DNA from: JAAXHH01 sp965248395 | Lineage (GTDB): Bacteria > JAAXHH01 | Direction of reading: 5' to 3' | DNA: 64,000 bases | Assembly: GCA_965248395.1 (NCBI GenBank) | Contig: OZ252103.1 | Coordinates: 3,534,001-3,598,000, forward strand | In this document: piece by piece, positions 52,388 to 63,624 of the stretch | Layout of the letters: each line of letters opens with the position of its first letter | How positions within the stretch are numbered: the stretch's first letter is position 1 | The notes under the pieces: model-generated | The model's database searches: none | What the model was told of the DNA's origin: nothing | What the model saw: only the letters and a program-made list of their open reading frames with translations | Position numbers and translations under genes: made by a program

Positions 52388-53125
52388 TCAAATCTTCCTC
52401 GCCACATGCCGGTCTTCGGATTCACCCTTCACGAACCTTTCCAGGTTGAGTTCTTCGGGTAAATAGTGCCATGCCGTGCTATAGCGCGTACGACTGCTGA
52501 GGTTATCATAGGCGCCGTGCAGGAGATTGGCGGAAAACAGCACAACCGTACCCGCGGGTATGACCAGGTCCACGGCCTGCGATTCATCGACCTTCGTCCA
52601 GCTGCCATGCCTGTTTAGTTCCTTGCGGTGCTCGACAATCTCCCCCATCCGGTGGCTGCCGGGCACTACCCGCAAACAGCCATTCTCCACGTCCGAATCC
52701 TCCAGGTAAATCCCGCAGCTTACGATGCGATCCGTATCAGTTCCAAAATAGAAATTGTCCTGGTGCCAGCGCGTTGACGTGCCGCCATTGGGAAGCTTCG
52801 GGAAAAACTTGGTGCCGAAAACATCGATGTTTTCACCAATCAGTTCAGCAACACGGTCTACAATCACAGGTTCACGCACGAGTTCCAACACACGGGCATC
52901 GACCACGCAAACCCCCTGGACTTTGTGCAGCAGACCCGCCCGGGGTTCACCGCGCCCGTCCAGCTCGAGCCCCCAGTGTGGTACATGCCCGGTCAATTTG
53001 CTTCCCTCGGCGACCAGTTCATCGAACACCTGCTTGTAATAGGCCAATCGCTCGCCTTGTATCAGGGCTTCAAAAACGAGATAGCCATCTTCTCGAAACT
53101 GCCGTATCTGTTCGTCATTTAACAT
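52388..53125 (-). CDS. Phytanoyl-CoA dioxygenase (PhyH) family protein
   Basis: A 245-aa PhyH protein: TRWHQDNFYFG (His121, Asp123), ANLLHGAYDN with the distal His, and RVVPGSHRMG. It starts MLNDEQIRQFREDGYLVFEA, a typical PhyH opening. It lies convergent with the sterol-reductase-like gene (45 bases apart), so a functional link is possible but not shown by operon structure. Confidence 0.9.
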   Translation of the reverse strand: MLNDEQIRQFREDGYLVFEALIQGERLAYYKQVFDELVAEGSKLTGHVPHWGLELDGRGEPRAGLLHKVQGVCVVDARVLELVREPVIVDRVAELIGENIDVFGTKFFPKLPNGGTSTRWHQDNFYFGTDTDRIVSCGIYLEDSDVENGCLRVVPGSHRMGEIVEHRKELNRHGSWTKVDESQAVDLVIPAGTVVLFSANLLHGAYDNLSSRTRYSTAWHYLPEELNLERFVKGESEDRHVARKI

Positions 53126-53202
53126 ATGAACCTCTACAGATCCTTTTAATATCCGTGGCCTTCACCAACTCGCGCTCCAGCAATCGTCAATAGGCTGCGG
53201 GA

Positions 53203-53997
53203 TCATTCGACAAAAGTCTGCTCGATTGTCTCCAGCCAACGATACCCGTAAGCCGGAACAGTGGGTGACCCGGCCATACCATCGGGAAACATGTTGAACC
53301 GCTCGACGCGCAGGCGGTATCCGTAGTCGTGCAAGGGCTGGAATCCCACGATCTCGCCGCGAAAGGGGGCACCATTGACGACCTTGCAGTTCCCGGTATA
53401 GCCGTCGTCGCACCTTACCCTGTGGCGATCGATGGTGATCTCCTCCTCCGTGCCTGCTGCCCTGGTTCTCGAGACGACTTCATTCAACACGTACCGGCCA
53501 TCCGCATACCTGTTTGCCTCGAGGATATAGTGATAGCCGGCCTCGTAATCGAAGCCTGTAATCAAGTCGTCGTACGGCGCGCCGTCCACCACCATGCAGT
53601 AGTCGTCACTGAGGGCGCATACCACCCGTGCGGGACCTACCGACAGGGTTGCCGGCGTGGATGTCACCGGGGTCTTCTCCAGTTGCTCCAGCAGGCGGTA
53701 GGCATACCGGCCGGCGTCCTGCGGCGGTTCCCCTCCATCCCAGGGATCGTACTTGCCGATCCGCAGGCGATAATTATAGCCGGCCTCGTACTCGAAACCT
53801 TCGATTGCATTGTAGAACAAACCGCCGTCGACCACCATGCATGACCGCTGACCCACACCGTAGCACTTGGCCAGGGTAGGACCAACGGTAACGACCCTTG
53901 TCTCGAGGAACCTGGGTCCTACCGGATCCGTGGAACGGTCGCAGTTGGCAAAGACCAGGGTCAGCAAGAAAAGCGGAACACATCTTCTGATGCGCAT
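53203..53997 (-). CDS. Secreted DUF4377-repeat protein
   Basis: A 264-aa protein with a signal peptide (LFLLTLVFANC). Cys19 may be lipidated, but Asn before Cys is unusual for a lipobox. Three DUF4377-type repeats follow, each with a C...C pair, a MVVDG/VVNGAP-type strand, an (I/V)xGFxxExGYxYxL block and a conserved end: about residues 33-105, 115-185 and 190-262. The third has QPLHDYGYRL in place of the EAGY block. Domain function unknown. Confidence 0.75.
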   Translation of the reverse strand: MRIRRCVPLFLLTLVFANCDRSTDPVGPRFLETRVVTVGPTLAKCYGVGQRSCMVVDGGLFYNAIEGFEYEAGYNYRLRIGKYDPWDGGEPPQDAGRYAYRLLEQLEKTPVTSTPATLSVGPARVVCALSDDYCMVVDGAPYDDLITGFDYEAGYHYILEANRYADGRYVLNEVVSRTRAAGTEEEITIDRHRVRCDDGYTGNCKVVNGAPFRGEIVGFQPLHDYGYRLRVERFNMFPDGMAGSPTVPAYGYRWLETIEQTFVE

Positions 53998-54273
53998 CGG
54001 AGTCCACCATAGGTAAGGCTGAGGACTGTTTCAGTCCGACCTGTTTCATCTGTCATAGAGTCCACGAAACTGGATCGTCCCGACACCAGCACATACCCAT
54101 CTCGGTCCTATTGCGTCGGCTGCTCCTGTGAGAGCATTGACTACTTCTGTAATATCTCGGATTTTGTGTAGAATATCAAGGCAGCGATATGGGTACAACG
54201 CAGTTCGCTGAAAACTACGCCATTTCTCCCATATTCCCCTTGCTTGAGAACGAGAGAACCTGGTATTTTTCCT

Positions 54274-54285
54274 AACCTAAAGGTT
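54274..54285. promoter_or_regulatory. Near-palindrome upstream of katG, in the 53998-54352 gap
   Basis: AACCTAAAGGTT, a near-perfect inverted repeat, lies 68 bases before the katG ATG within an AT-rich stretch. Its position suits an operator, for example for a peroxide or metal regulator, but it does not match a Fur/PerR consensus well. Nothing else recognisable is in the 355-base gap. Confidence 0.3.
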
Positions 54286-54352
54286 GTTTAGTAAGGCATG
54301 CAACGAATCCTAAAGTCGTACCACTATCAGAAAACTTAAACGGAGGAAGGAA

Positions 54353-56482
<2,130 letters not shown>

Positions 56483-56497
56483 TGGAATAAAACCTCC

Positions 56498-57553
56498 ATG
56501 CTAATCGTCGATTCCCACCTGGATATCGCATACAGCGCGCTCGAATGGGACCGGGACTTGCTTCAGCCCATCGCCAGGATACGCGAGGCCGAAGCCGGAA
56601 TGGGGCAGAAAGGCCGTGGCCTGAACGTGGTGAATTTCGCCGAACTGCGCCGCGGCGGGATCGGCCTATTCTTCGTTACGGTGCACTGCCGGATTGCTTC
56701 GATGGGAAAGCGCTTCCCCGGTGTGCGCACCCAGGATATCGCCTACGCAAGGTGCAAGGGCGAGTTGGCCTATTACCGCCTGATGGAAGCCAGGGGAGTC
56801 CTGCGTCAGATACGCAATCGGACCGAACTCGACGCCCACCTGGCCGAGTGGGACGACGATCCTGAAACCACCCCGCTGGGGTTTGTCCTCACCATGGAAG
56901 GGGCGGACGGGATCGTAGCGCCCGATCAGGTGGCCGAGTGGTGGAATGAAGGCCTTCGAGTTGTGAGCCTGTGTCACTACGGGGTCAGCTCCTACGCCCA
57001 CGGGACCCAGGCCCCCGGCGGCCTGACGGCAAGAGGTCGACCCATGCTCGAAGCCCTGGAGGAGGCCGGTGTGATCCTCGATGTGAGCCACCTGGCCGAG
57101 CAGGCATTCTGGGAGGCGCTGGAGATCTTCACCGGTCCCGTGCTGGCCACCCACAACTGTTGCCGGGCCCTGTGCGACCACGACCGCCAGCTTGACGATA
57201 AACAGATCAAAGCCCTGGCTCAGCGCGGAGGCGTCATTGGCACAGCCATGGACGTCTGGATGATCTCGCCCCTGTGGGACCCGATCGCCATGGACAACTC
57301 GGGCATTACGCTTGAGACCGTGGTGGACCACATAGACCATGTCTGCCAGCTGACCGGGAGCTCGCGTCACGCCGCCATCGGCACCGACCTCGACGGCGGC
57401 TACGGCAAGGAACAGTGTCCCTCCGATCTGGACACCATCGCCGACCTGCGGAAGATTCCCGCCATCCTCGAACGCCGCGGTTACTCACAAGCCGACGTTT
57501 CAAACATCATGCACGGCAACTGGGTTGGCCTGTTGCGCAAGGCGTGGAATTGA
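56498..57553 (+). CDS. Membrane dipeptidase family (M19) protein
   Basis: A 351-aa metallopeptidase/amidohydrolase of the renal dipeptidase family. The first metal ligands are VDSHLDIAY (His7, Asp9); the bridging Glu is LTMEGADGI, then VSLCHYG, LDVSHLAEQAF, ATHNCCRALCDHDRQ and IGTDLDGG. The family cleaves dipeptides, including those with D-residues. It lies 15 bases after katG. No signal peptide. Confidence 0.88.
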   Translation: MLIVDSHLDIAYSALEWDRDLLQPIARIREAEAGMGQKGRGLNVVNFAELRRGGIGLFFVTVHCRIASMGKRFPGVRTQDIAYARCKGELAYYRLMEARGVLRQIRNRTELDAHLAEWDDDPETTPLGFVLTMEGADGIVAPDQVAEWWNEGLRVVSLCHYGVSSYAHGTQAPGGLTARGRPMLEALEEAGVILDVSHLAEQAFWEALEIFTGPVLATHNCCRALCDHDRQLDDKQIKALAQRGGVIGTAMDVWMISPLWDPIAMDNSGITLETVVDHIDHVCQLTGSSRHAAIGTDLDGGYGKEQCPSDLDTIADLRKIPAILERRGYSQADVSNIMHGNWVGLLRKAWN

Positions 57554-57643
57554 TCTACTTGGAGTTGATCCAGACGATCACGTATTCTGTTCGACTTTAG
57601 TTTCTCGGTAGCAGGCTGAAGAAGGTATCAGGAGGCCCGATTA

Positions 57644-58756
57644 ATGCCAGAAATACCCGTGTTTCGGCGCCACACGATCTACGAAGGCACCCCAGCCGAA
57701 CGCATGTCGTGCATCGTGGGCGATCTCGACAACGATGGCGTGCCCGAGTTCATCATCCCCACCCGTAATCCGGATGAACTCGTCTGGTTCGGGAGAACGG
57801 ACCAGGGCGAATGGGAACCGCACCTGATGGACGATACCTTTCCGAGTATCAGCGTCGGCGCCGCCATGGTCGACCTGACCGGTAACGGCAAACTCGATCT
57901 GATTTCCGGCACCAGTGAGCGGGGCAACTTCATCTACTGGTGGGAGTGTCCCGACGACCCCACCCAGCGGTGGACGCGTCGCGTGGTTTTTGAGCTTCCC
58001 CACAACCGGATCCACGACCTGATCCTGGCGGACATCGACGGGGATGGAAGACAGGAACTATACGTATGGAACCCGGACGCCGAAACGATCCTCTCGGTCC
58101 CGGTACCCGACGATCCGTACGTAACCCCCTGGCCGGGCGTTAACCGCGTCTTTAACGGCGTCAACGAACAGGCCCTCGCGGCAGCCGACGTGGATGGCGA
58201 CGGGCGGCTCGAGCTCATCGCCGGCACTTCCTGGTACCGCCTCCTGCCGAACGGTGAGTGGGAACGACACGTCTTTGCCGAAGGGTACGGCGGCGTGCGG
58301 GTTGGAGTGGCCGATTTCGACGGGGATGGACGGGTTGAAATCGCACTCAGCGAGGTGGCGCTCGACATCGGACAGACTTATGGCCGACTCGCCCTGTTCA
58401 GACCGGGGACGGACGTCGAGAAACCGTGGGAAGCCGAAGTGCTGCACGACCGGCTGCTCGATGCGCATACGCTCCAGGTGGCAGACTTCGACGGCGACGG
58501 ACGACCCGACATCTACGTGGGAGAGATGGGCCGGGGAGACTGGACCCAGCCGCATCCACCCCAGCAAATACTCTTTCTGAGCCGCGGAGACAGGATGGAG
58601 CAGCATGTCATCGACACCGGTATCGGAACCCACGAAGCCCAGGTCATTGAACTGGACGGGAAGGTCGGCATCATCAGCAAACCCTACCGGTGGCTCCAGG
58701 ACACCGCGCCGAGACCCCAGTTGGTGGATAACCTCTACCTGTACCTGCCGGAATGA
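57644..58756 (+). CDS. FG-GAP/VCBS-repeat protein
   Basis: A 370-aa beta-propeller-like protein with calcium-binding repeats at regular spacing: DLDNDGVPEFI, DLTGNGKLDLI, DIDGDGRQELY, DVDGDGRLELI, DFDGDGRVEIA and DFDGDGRPDIY. No signal peptide is visible. Such proteins bind ligands or polysaccharides; the specific role is unknown. Confidence 0.85.
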   Translation: MPEIPVFRRHTIYEGTPAERMSCIVGDLDNDGVPEFIIPTRNPDELVWFGRTDQGEWEPHLMDDTFPSISVGAAMVDLTGNGKLDLISGTSERGNFIYWWECPDDPTQRWTRRVVFELPHNRIHDLILADIDGDGRQELYVWNPDAETILSVPVPDDPYVTPWPGVNRVFNGVNEQALAAADVDGDGRLELIAGTSWYRLLPNGEWERHVFAEGYGGVRVGVADFDGDGRVEIALSEVALDIGQTYGRLALFRPGTDVEKPWEAEVLHDRLLDAHTLQVADFDGDGRPDIYVGEMGRGDWTQPHPPQQILFLSRGDRMEQHVIDTGIGTHEAQVIELDGKVGIISKPYRWLQDTAPRPQLVDNLYLYLPE

Positions 58757-58828
58757 ACGCTCCTTTCACCAATCCCCGCACGTTGCCACCGAAACCATAC
58801 ATTGGATGCGCACAGCGGGAGTTAGCCT

Positions 58829-59866
58829 ATGCCGCAACTGGACTTTCGAAAGAAGCCCATTGAGGAAGTAAGAAGCCTGCTTGGGAGTCATAAAGGGCTC
58901 TTACCCGTTGAGATGCACTGTGATACCCACGAGATAACGTGGGTTGATTTCGGGGATATGCACCTTCGCGAAACCTTCCTCGAGATATCTGCTGAAGAAC
59001 TGCTTCAAAGTAATCCCGATACACATACGGCAGTCACCGATCTGGAAGTACTTGAGCAGGCTGATCTCTATGATGATTCACTGCCGCCTGCGGGTTTCAT
59101 CTTCCAAATCGGACGATGTGGCTCGACCCTGCTTGCCAAAGTGTTGTCGAAATTGGGGCGACACATCGTCATCAAGGAAGCGCCGCTGGTTGAACAGGTG
59201 CTGGGGGTTGAATTCGAAGAGTTATTTAAAGAATCACGTCCGGTGTATTTTCAGTCCTTGCTGAACGTCTATGGACACAAACGCCTGCCGGAACATGAAC
59301 GTTTCTTCGTAAAACTTTCCAGCAACCACGTCAAGCGACTGGGTATGATCCGGAGCCTGTATCCCGGAGTGCCGTGGCTCTTCCTCTATCGCAATCCTCT
59401 TGAAACCATTCCAACTTCCCTCGACGGACCTGCGTGGAACGTCCGCAACAAGGATACGCCCGAAGGATCTTTCGAAACGGCTCTTCCCATCGAAACAGTT
59501 AAGCGGTTGAGCGATGTGGAATTCAGCGTACAGGTAGAGGCTTCCAGTTTCAGGATAGCCATCGAGAACATCTGCGACCACTGTCTCTTTGTCGACTATA
59601 CCCAACTGCGACCGGAAAATATCCCTGGCATCCTCCGCTTTTTCGATCTCGATGTGACCAAAGAGGAATTAGCCGAAATGGTTGAACCATTCGGGTTTTA
59701 TTCGAAAAGCGATGCAGAATCCGTGCCCTTTGAGTCGGACAGCGCGTTGAAGCGGAGCAAAGTGACGGATGATATCAAGCGGGCTATCGATGTGGAATTG
59801 TGGGATCTGTATCTCGCCCTTCAGGATTCAGCGCGGAACATAAGTCAGGTCTATGGTACCCACTGA
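58829..59866 (+). CDS. Sulfotransferase-like P-loop protein
   Basis: A 345-aa protein. After an N-terminal region (1-85) of unknown type, GFIFQIGRCGSTLLAKVLSK gives the PAPS-binding P-loop, VIKEAPLVEQVL follows and PWLFLYRNPLETIPTSL is the second PAPS (3'-phosphate) motif. It would transfer sulfate to an unknown acceptor; the S1 sulfatase 22 kb away makes sulfated compounds plausible substrates. AGTTAG before the ATG is a weak site. Confidence 0.7.
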   Translation: MPQLDFRKKPIEEVRSLLGSHKGLLPVEMHCDTHEITWVDFGDMHLRETFLEISAEELLQSNPDTHTAVTDLEVLEQADLYDDSLPPAGFIFQIGRCGSTLLAKVLSKLGRHIVIKEAPLVEQVLGVEFEELFKESRPVYFQSLLNVYGHKRLPEHERFFVKLSSNHVKRLGMIRSLYPGVPWLFLYRNPLETIPTSLDGPAWNVRNKDTPEGSFETALPIETVKRLSDVEFSVQVEASSFRIAIENICDHCLFVDYTQLRPENIPGILRFFDLDVTKEELAEMVEPFGFYSKSDAESVPFESDSALKRSKVTDDIKRAIDVELWDLYLALQDSARNISQVYGTH

Positions 59867-59874
59867 GGAGCAAA

Positions 59875-60588
59875 ATGACCGAAGTCAGACACGACCGGCC
59901 AATCTGGGCGGGCAGAATTCCTCAACGCAAGATCGCTGAATTGTATAAGAAGGATGCCCTCGGTGTTTGTGATGAAGATCTGATCGACGAAGTGGGTATC
60001 GGCTTGCTTGTGAGAATCAGGGAGATCTTCCGGGCAAGGGATGCGAACAGTGGTCTCGCAAGATGTCCGCTCTGCAGGCGCGAGATCGAGCACAACTTCG
60101 ACAAGGCCTTCCTGCTTCGATGCGAATCCTGCAACTGGGAACTGGCGTGGCCGGAATACCAGAAGTCTTTTCAGGGCAAACACCTCATTGCATCCGGCAT
60201 GACCGCCTTTCTGAAGGAATACGTGCAAATGTATAGCGTTGCAAGGTCACCCCAGGAAAAGATGATCCTCATCGATACGCTGATCCACAGGTATCACTGG
60301 GAACTCGAAGGCGGACTGACTGGACCAGGCGCGCGTGATCTGATCGGAGGGAAGACCCAGGATGTGATCGATTTTCTGAATCAGCTCAGCTATGGGACTG
60401 AGAGCAATCCGGAGATCCTGGCTACCCGCCAGGACTGGCTGGACAAAGTGCAGACAAGTCGAGCAAAGCAAGCGGAAGCGATCTTGGAGCGAGAAAGAAA
60501 AGCAGAGAATAAAAGAAGCAAAGCAGAAGAGAAAACCAGGCGGGATTCGTTGAAAAAGAATGTGCGTCAGGAAAGGCTCGGCGACTGA
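59875..60588 (+). CDS. Zinc-ribbon protein with coiled-coil tail, function unknown
   Basis: A 237-aa protein. ATG 59875 has GAGGAG five bases upstream, eight bases after the previous gene's stop. RCPLCRREI and RCESCNWEL form a zinc ribbon (about residues 62-87), and the last 45 residues are a highly charged coiled coil rich in Lys, Arg and Glu. In between, DTLIHRYHWELEGG may form a helix-rich core. I do not recognise a family. Coupled to the sulfotransferase-like gene. Confidence 0.65.
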   Translation: MTEVRHDRPIWAGRIPQRKIAELYKKDALGVCDEDLIDEVGIGLLVRIREIFRARDANSGLARCPLCRREIEHNFDKAFLLRCESCNWELAWPEYQKSFQGKHLIASGMTAFLKEYVQMYSVARSPQEKMILIDTLIHRYHWELEGGLTGPGARDLIGGKTQDVIDFLNQLSYGTESNPEILATRQDWLDKVQTSRAKQAEAILERERKAENKRSKAEEKTRRDSLKKNVRQERLGD

Positions 60589-60708
60589 CACATTGGAAGT
60601 ACGGACTAGAAAGGCGCAAGCTGAAACCAGATAGGATTACATGCCCTGGACGATCAGTCCAGATCCCATACCGCTATCTGTTCCTATAATGAAACTCAGG
60701 AAATTACC

Positions 60709-61947
60709 ATGAAAATCACAGAAATAGAGGTCCACGAGATCACCCTTGAGTACGAGGACTGGATAGCGTACCAGCTGAACCACTTCTACGGTCCGGCAAA
60801 GCGGACGGTCTACGTCGCGCACACCGATGACGGGCTCACCGGGTTGGGTGAGGGACACGAACTGGAACCGGAAGAGGTGATCGACCAGTACGTAGGTACA
60901 AATCCGTTCGAATGGATCGGAGACGAAACCTCCCTGGCGCTGGGCACGGCGATGTACGACCTGATGGGCAAGGCCGCTGGCGTACCGGTTTATAAGTTGA
61001 TCGGACAGAAGGTCCGTTCCTGGGTGCCGGTGGGAAGCTGGACGGTCTCGACGCATCCGGAACGCATGGCCGAAGCGGTACGGGAATACGCGGCCCAGGG
61101 CTACACCTGGATGAAATACCACCTCTCACCCTTCGAGAACGTCATCGACCAGACCAGGGCTATGCAGGAGGCAGCACCCAAGGGCTTCAAAATCCACTAC
61201 GATTTTACCATGCACGGCACCGACGACCACATGCCCGCACTCCTGGACAAGCTGGAGCAGTTCCAGGTAGCCGGTTGCTTCGAGGACCCCCTGCCCCCGG
61301 GGGATATACAGGGTTACATCGAGCTTCGCAAGCGCTCCAGGCTGCCGATCGTGCTGCACCATTTCCCTACTGAGGCGACGTACGAAGTGTTCATGAAACC
61401 CGCGGATGCCTACATGCTGGGGCACCAGAAGATCAGAATCGCCATGAGCCGCGCCGGCCTGTTCGCCGCGGACAACAGCCCCTTCATGTTACAGAACGTG
61501 GGCGGCAATATTACCCGGGCGATGACCACCCACATGATGGCGTCTTTTCCCTCAGCCAACTTTCACTTTATCAGTGATACCGAAACCTGGAAGAGCGACG
61601 TGGTCAAGGAACGGCTGGAGCCAGTAAATGGATTCGTGCGGGTTCCGGAATCGCCGGGACTGGGCGTCTCGCTCGACCGCGGGGAACTGGAGCGTCTCAA
61701 GCAACTCGAGTTGCCTCCACAGGAAAAGTGGATCATCCGTTCGCGGTTCGAGAACGGAACGCGGATGTACAACATCGCCGATCCGGAGGATTCCATTTTC
61801 ATGGTGAGGCCGGACAGAAGGCGTGGGATGGTACCCATGAGCTACGACGCGCCCATATCCACCGAGTACTGGGACGACGACGGCACCGATGCGTACCGGG
61901 AGATGTTCGACCGGATCGTACGGGAAGGCGTCGTGATTGAGAAGTAA
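60709..61947 (+). CDS. Enolase-superfamily (mandelate racemase/muconate lactonizing) protein
   Basis: A 412-aa protein with the enolase-superfamily layout: N-terminal capping domain, then a barrel with KYHLSPFE, IHYDFTMHG (metal Asp), CFEDPLPPGD (metal Glu), LPIVLHHFPTE and FISDTETWKSD. The acid-sugar dehydratase branch is the best guess; the catalytic base is not clear from sequence. ATG 60709 follows AGGAAAT. It is followed 29 bases later by a TIM-barrel-like gene, so these two likely act on related sugar acids. Confidence 0.8.
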   Translation: MKITEIEVHEITLEYEDWIAYQLNHFYGPAKRTVYVAHTDDGLTGLGEGHELEPEEVIDQYVGTNPFEWIGDETSLALGTAMYDLMGKAAGVPVYKLIGQKVRSWVPVGSWTVSTHPERMAEAVREYAAQGYTWMKYHLSPFENVIDQTRAMQEAAPKGFKIHYDFTMHGTDDHMPALLDKLEQFQVAGCFEDPLPPGDIQGYIELRKRSRLPIVLHHFPTEATYEVFMKPADAYMLGHQKIRIAMSRAGLFAADNSPFMLQNVGGNITRAMTTHMMASFPSANFHFISDTETWKSDVVKERLEPVNGFVRVPESPGLGVSLDRGELERLKQLELPPQEKWIIRSRFENGTRMYNIADPEDSIFMVRPDRRRGMVPMSYDAPISTEYWDDDGTDAYREMFDRIVREGVVIEK

Positions 61948-61976
61948 CCTTGGCTTGTTCAATCCCGGAGACGACC

Positions 61977-63524
61977 ATGCAGAAACCCAAGCTCATCCAC
62001 TACAACGACGCCCGTCACTACAGCATATACCGATACGAGCCGCCCATGAGCCTGCACCAGTGGCGTCAGCCCGTGGACGAGATCCTGGGGACCGACGTGG
62101 ATACCCTGGTCTACGGCCTGGGATCTGGCGAGACCTTTCTTCACGGTACCCAGGCCGGACTGAAGTGGGGCGAGGGGGTCGAAGAACACAACATGAGCAT
62201 GATGTGGTGGACTGCGACGGAGAATCTGAACCTGGCGCTCGAAGCGGGGATCGATCCGCTCGTCGTGGCGGTGGAGAGGGCGCATGAAAAAGGGAGGCGC
62301 ATCCTGGGAAGCCTGCGGATGACCGAACCCACCTCTCCGGGCGACGATAATCCCTACATGCTGGGCCGCCTCAAGCGCGAACATCCGGAAGTCATGATCG
62401 GCGAGAACCATCCCGACTACCCCCGGGCCTCTGGCTGTGCTGATTACACCCTCGAAAGAGTGCGCGCGGAACGGCTCAACGTCATCGAGGAGGTGTGCGG
62501 CCGGTACGGCATGGATGGGCTGGAATTCGATCCGTATGTGGGCGTGTTCTTTAATCCCTCCGAAGCCCGGGAGAAAACGCCCGTGCTCACGGAGTTCATC
62601 AGGGAAGTGCGAAGGCTTCTTGATCGAGTCGGCGATGCCCGCGGTGAATCGCTGAGTCTGACTGTGAGAGTGCGTAGTACCGAGGAGGCGAACCTCGCGT
62701 TGGGCATGGACGTACGCGGGTGGCTGGACGAGGGTCTGCTGGATATCGTCGTCCCCTGGACCGAGAGCTTCCTCTTCGACCAGCAGATGCCTATCGGATG
62801 GCTGGTCGAAGCGGCGGCCGGCTCGGAGACGCCGGTCTACCCCATGCTGGGACGAACGCCGTACGACGACCGCCACCACCTGCCGACGATCGAAATGTAC
62901 CGGGCCGCGGCGACCAATTACCGCACCATGGGGGCGGACGGGCTGTACCTGTTGGACCTGCCCTGGCCGCACACGGAACGTGAATACCAGATCTTCCGCG
63001 AGATGGGCGATCCGGATATACATCTCCGGAAGAAAAAACACTATTTCCCGTCGCACAGGGAACCAGGCCCCGAGCCGCACATGCCGGAACGGTACCTTCC
63101 GGTGGTTCTCGTAGAAGGGGTGCCCGTCCAGGTACCGTTCCTGGTTGGCGACGACTTGGACACCGCACGGGACGACGGTGAACTCAAGGCGGCAAGACTC
63201 GGGGTGCGGATCCTACGATGCTGCCCCGAGGACGTGTTCATGTTCCGGTTCAACAGCGCGGTGATCGGTCCAGCGGAGATCACCCACATCTATGGCGGTG
63301 TGGTGTCATACGCAGCCCACAGGTCCGGTCTCCCGGAGCGTATCGACACGCACTACTGGTTCAACTTCGATCTTCCCATCGAACTGATTCGGGAAGGACG
63401 AAACGAACTGGAGGTGGTCCTCGAACAACGCTACGCACCTTTAGGCAATAACCGGGAACTTCAGCAGGTCGAGTTGATCGTGGAATACAGTGAGCCTGTA
63501 CAGCCGGTGAGCGGTCAGATGTGA
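61977..63524 (+). CDS. TIM-barrel-like hypothetical protein (glycoside-hydrolase-like)
   Basis: A 515-aa protein starting at ATG 61977, with GGAG seven bases upstream. It has LIHYNDARHYSIYRYEPPMS, VYGLGSGETFLHGT, GMDGLEFDPYVGVFF, DIVVPWTESFLF, GLYLLDLPWPHT and a C-terminal beta domain from about 360. The EFDPY and PWTES blocks are at positions where a barrel glycosidase would place catalytic acids, but I cannot assign a family. It follows the enolase-superfamily gene. Confidence 0.6.
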   Translation: MQKPKLIHYNDARHYSIYRYEPPMSLHQWRQPVDEILGTDVDTLVYGLGSGETFLHGTQAGLKWGEGVEEHNMSMMWWTATENLNLALEAGIDPLVVAVERAHEKGRRILGSLRMTEPTSPGDDNPYMLGRLKREHPEVMIGENHPDYPRASGCADYTLERVRAERLNVIEEVCGRYGMDGLEFDPYVGVFFNPSEAREKTPVLTEFIREVRRLLDRVGDARGESLSLTVRVRSTEEANLALGMDVRGWLDEGLLDIVVPWTESFLFDQQMPIGWLVEAAAGSETPVYPMLGRTPYDDRHHLPTIEMYRAAATNYRTMGADGLYLLDLPWPHTEREYQIFREMGDPDIHLRKKKHYFPSHREPGPEPHMPERYLPVVLVEGVPVQVPFLVGDDLDTARDDGELKAARLGVRILRCCPEDVFMFRFNSAVIGPAEITHIYGGVVSYAAHRSGLPERIDTHYWFNFDLPIELIREGRNELEVVLEQRYAPLGNNRELQQVELIVEYSEPVQPVSGQM

Positions 63525-63624
63525 ACGTCGGCCTGGCGGATATGTGAACAGTTTGGTTACATGATCGCATCAAACTTAAACAGGTTTATACCGATCACCA
63601 GGTGAACTACAAGGAACACCATCC

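Noticed and set aside
61959..63080. A 373-codon minus-strand frame opposite the TIM-barrel-like gene
   Set aside because: Shadow frame; the plus strand has a good ribosome-binding site and follows the enolase-superfamily gene.
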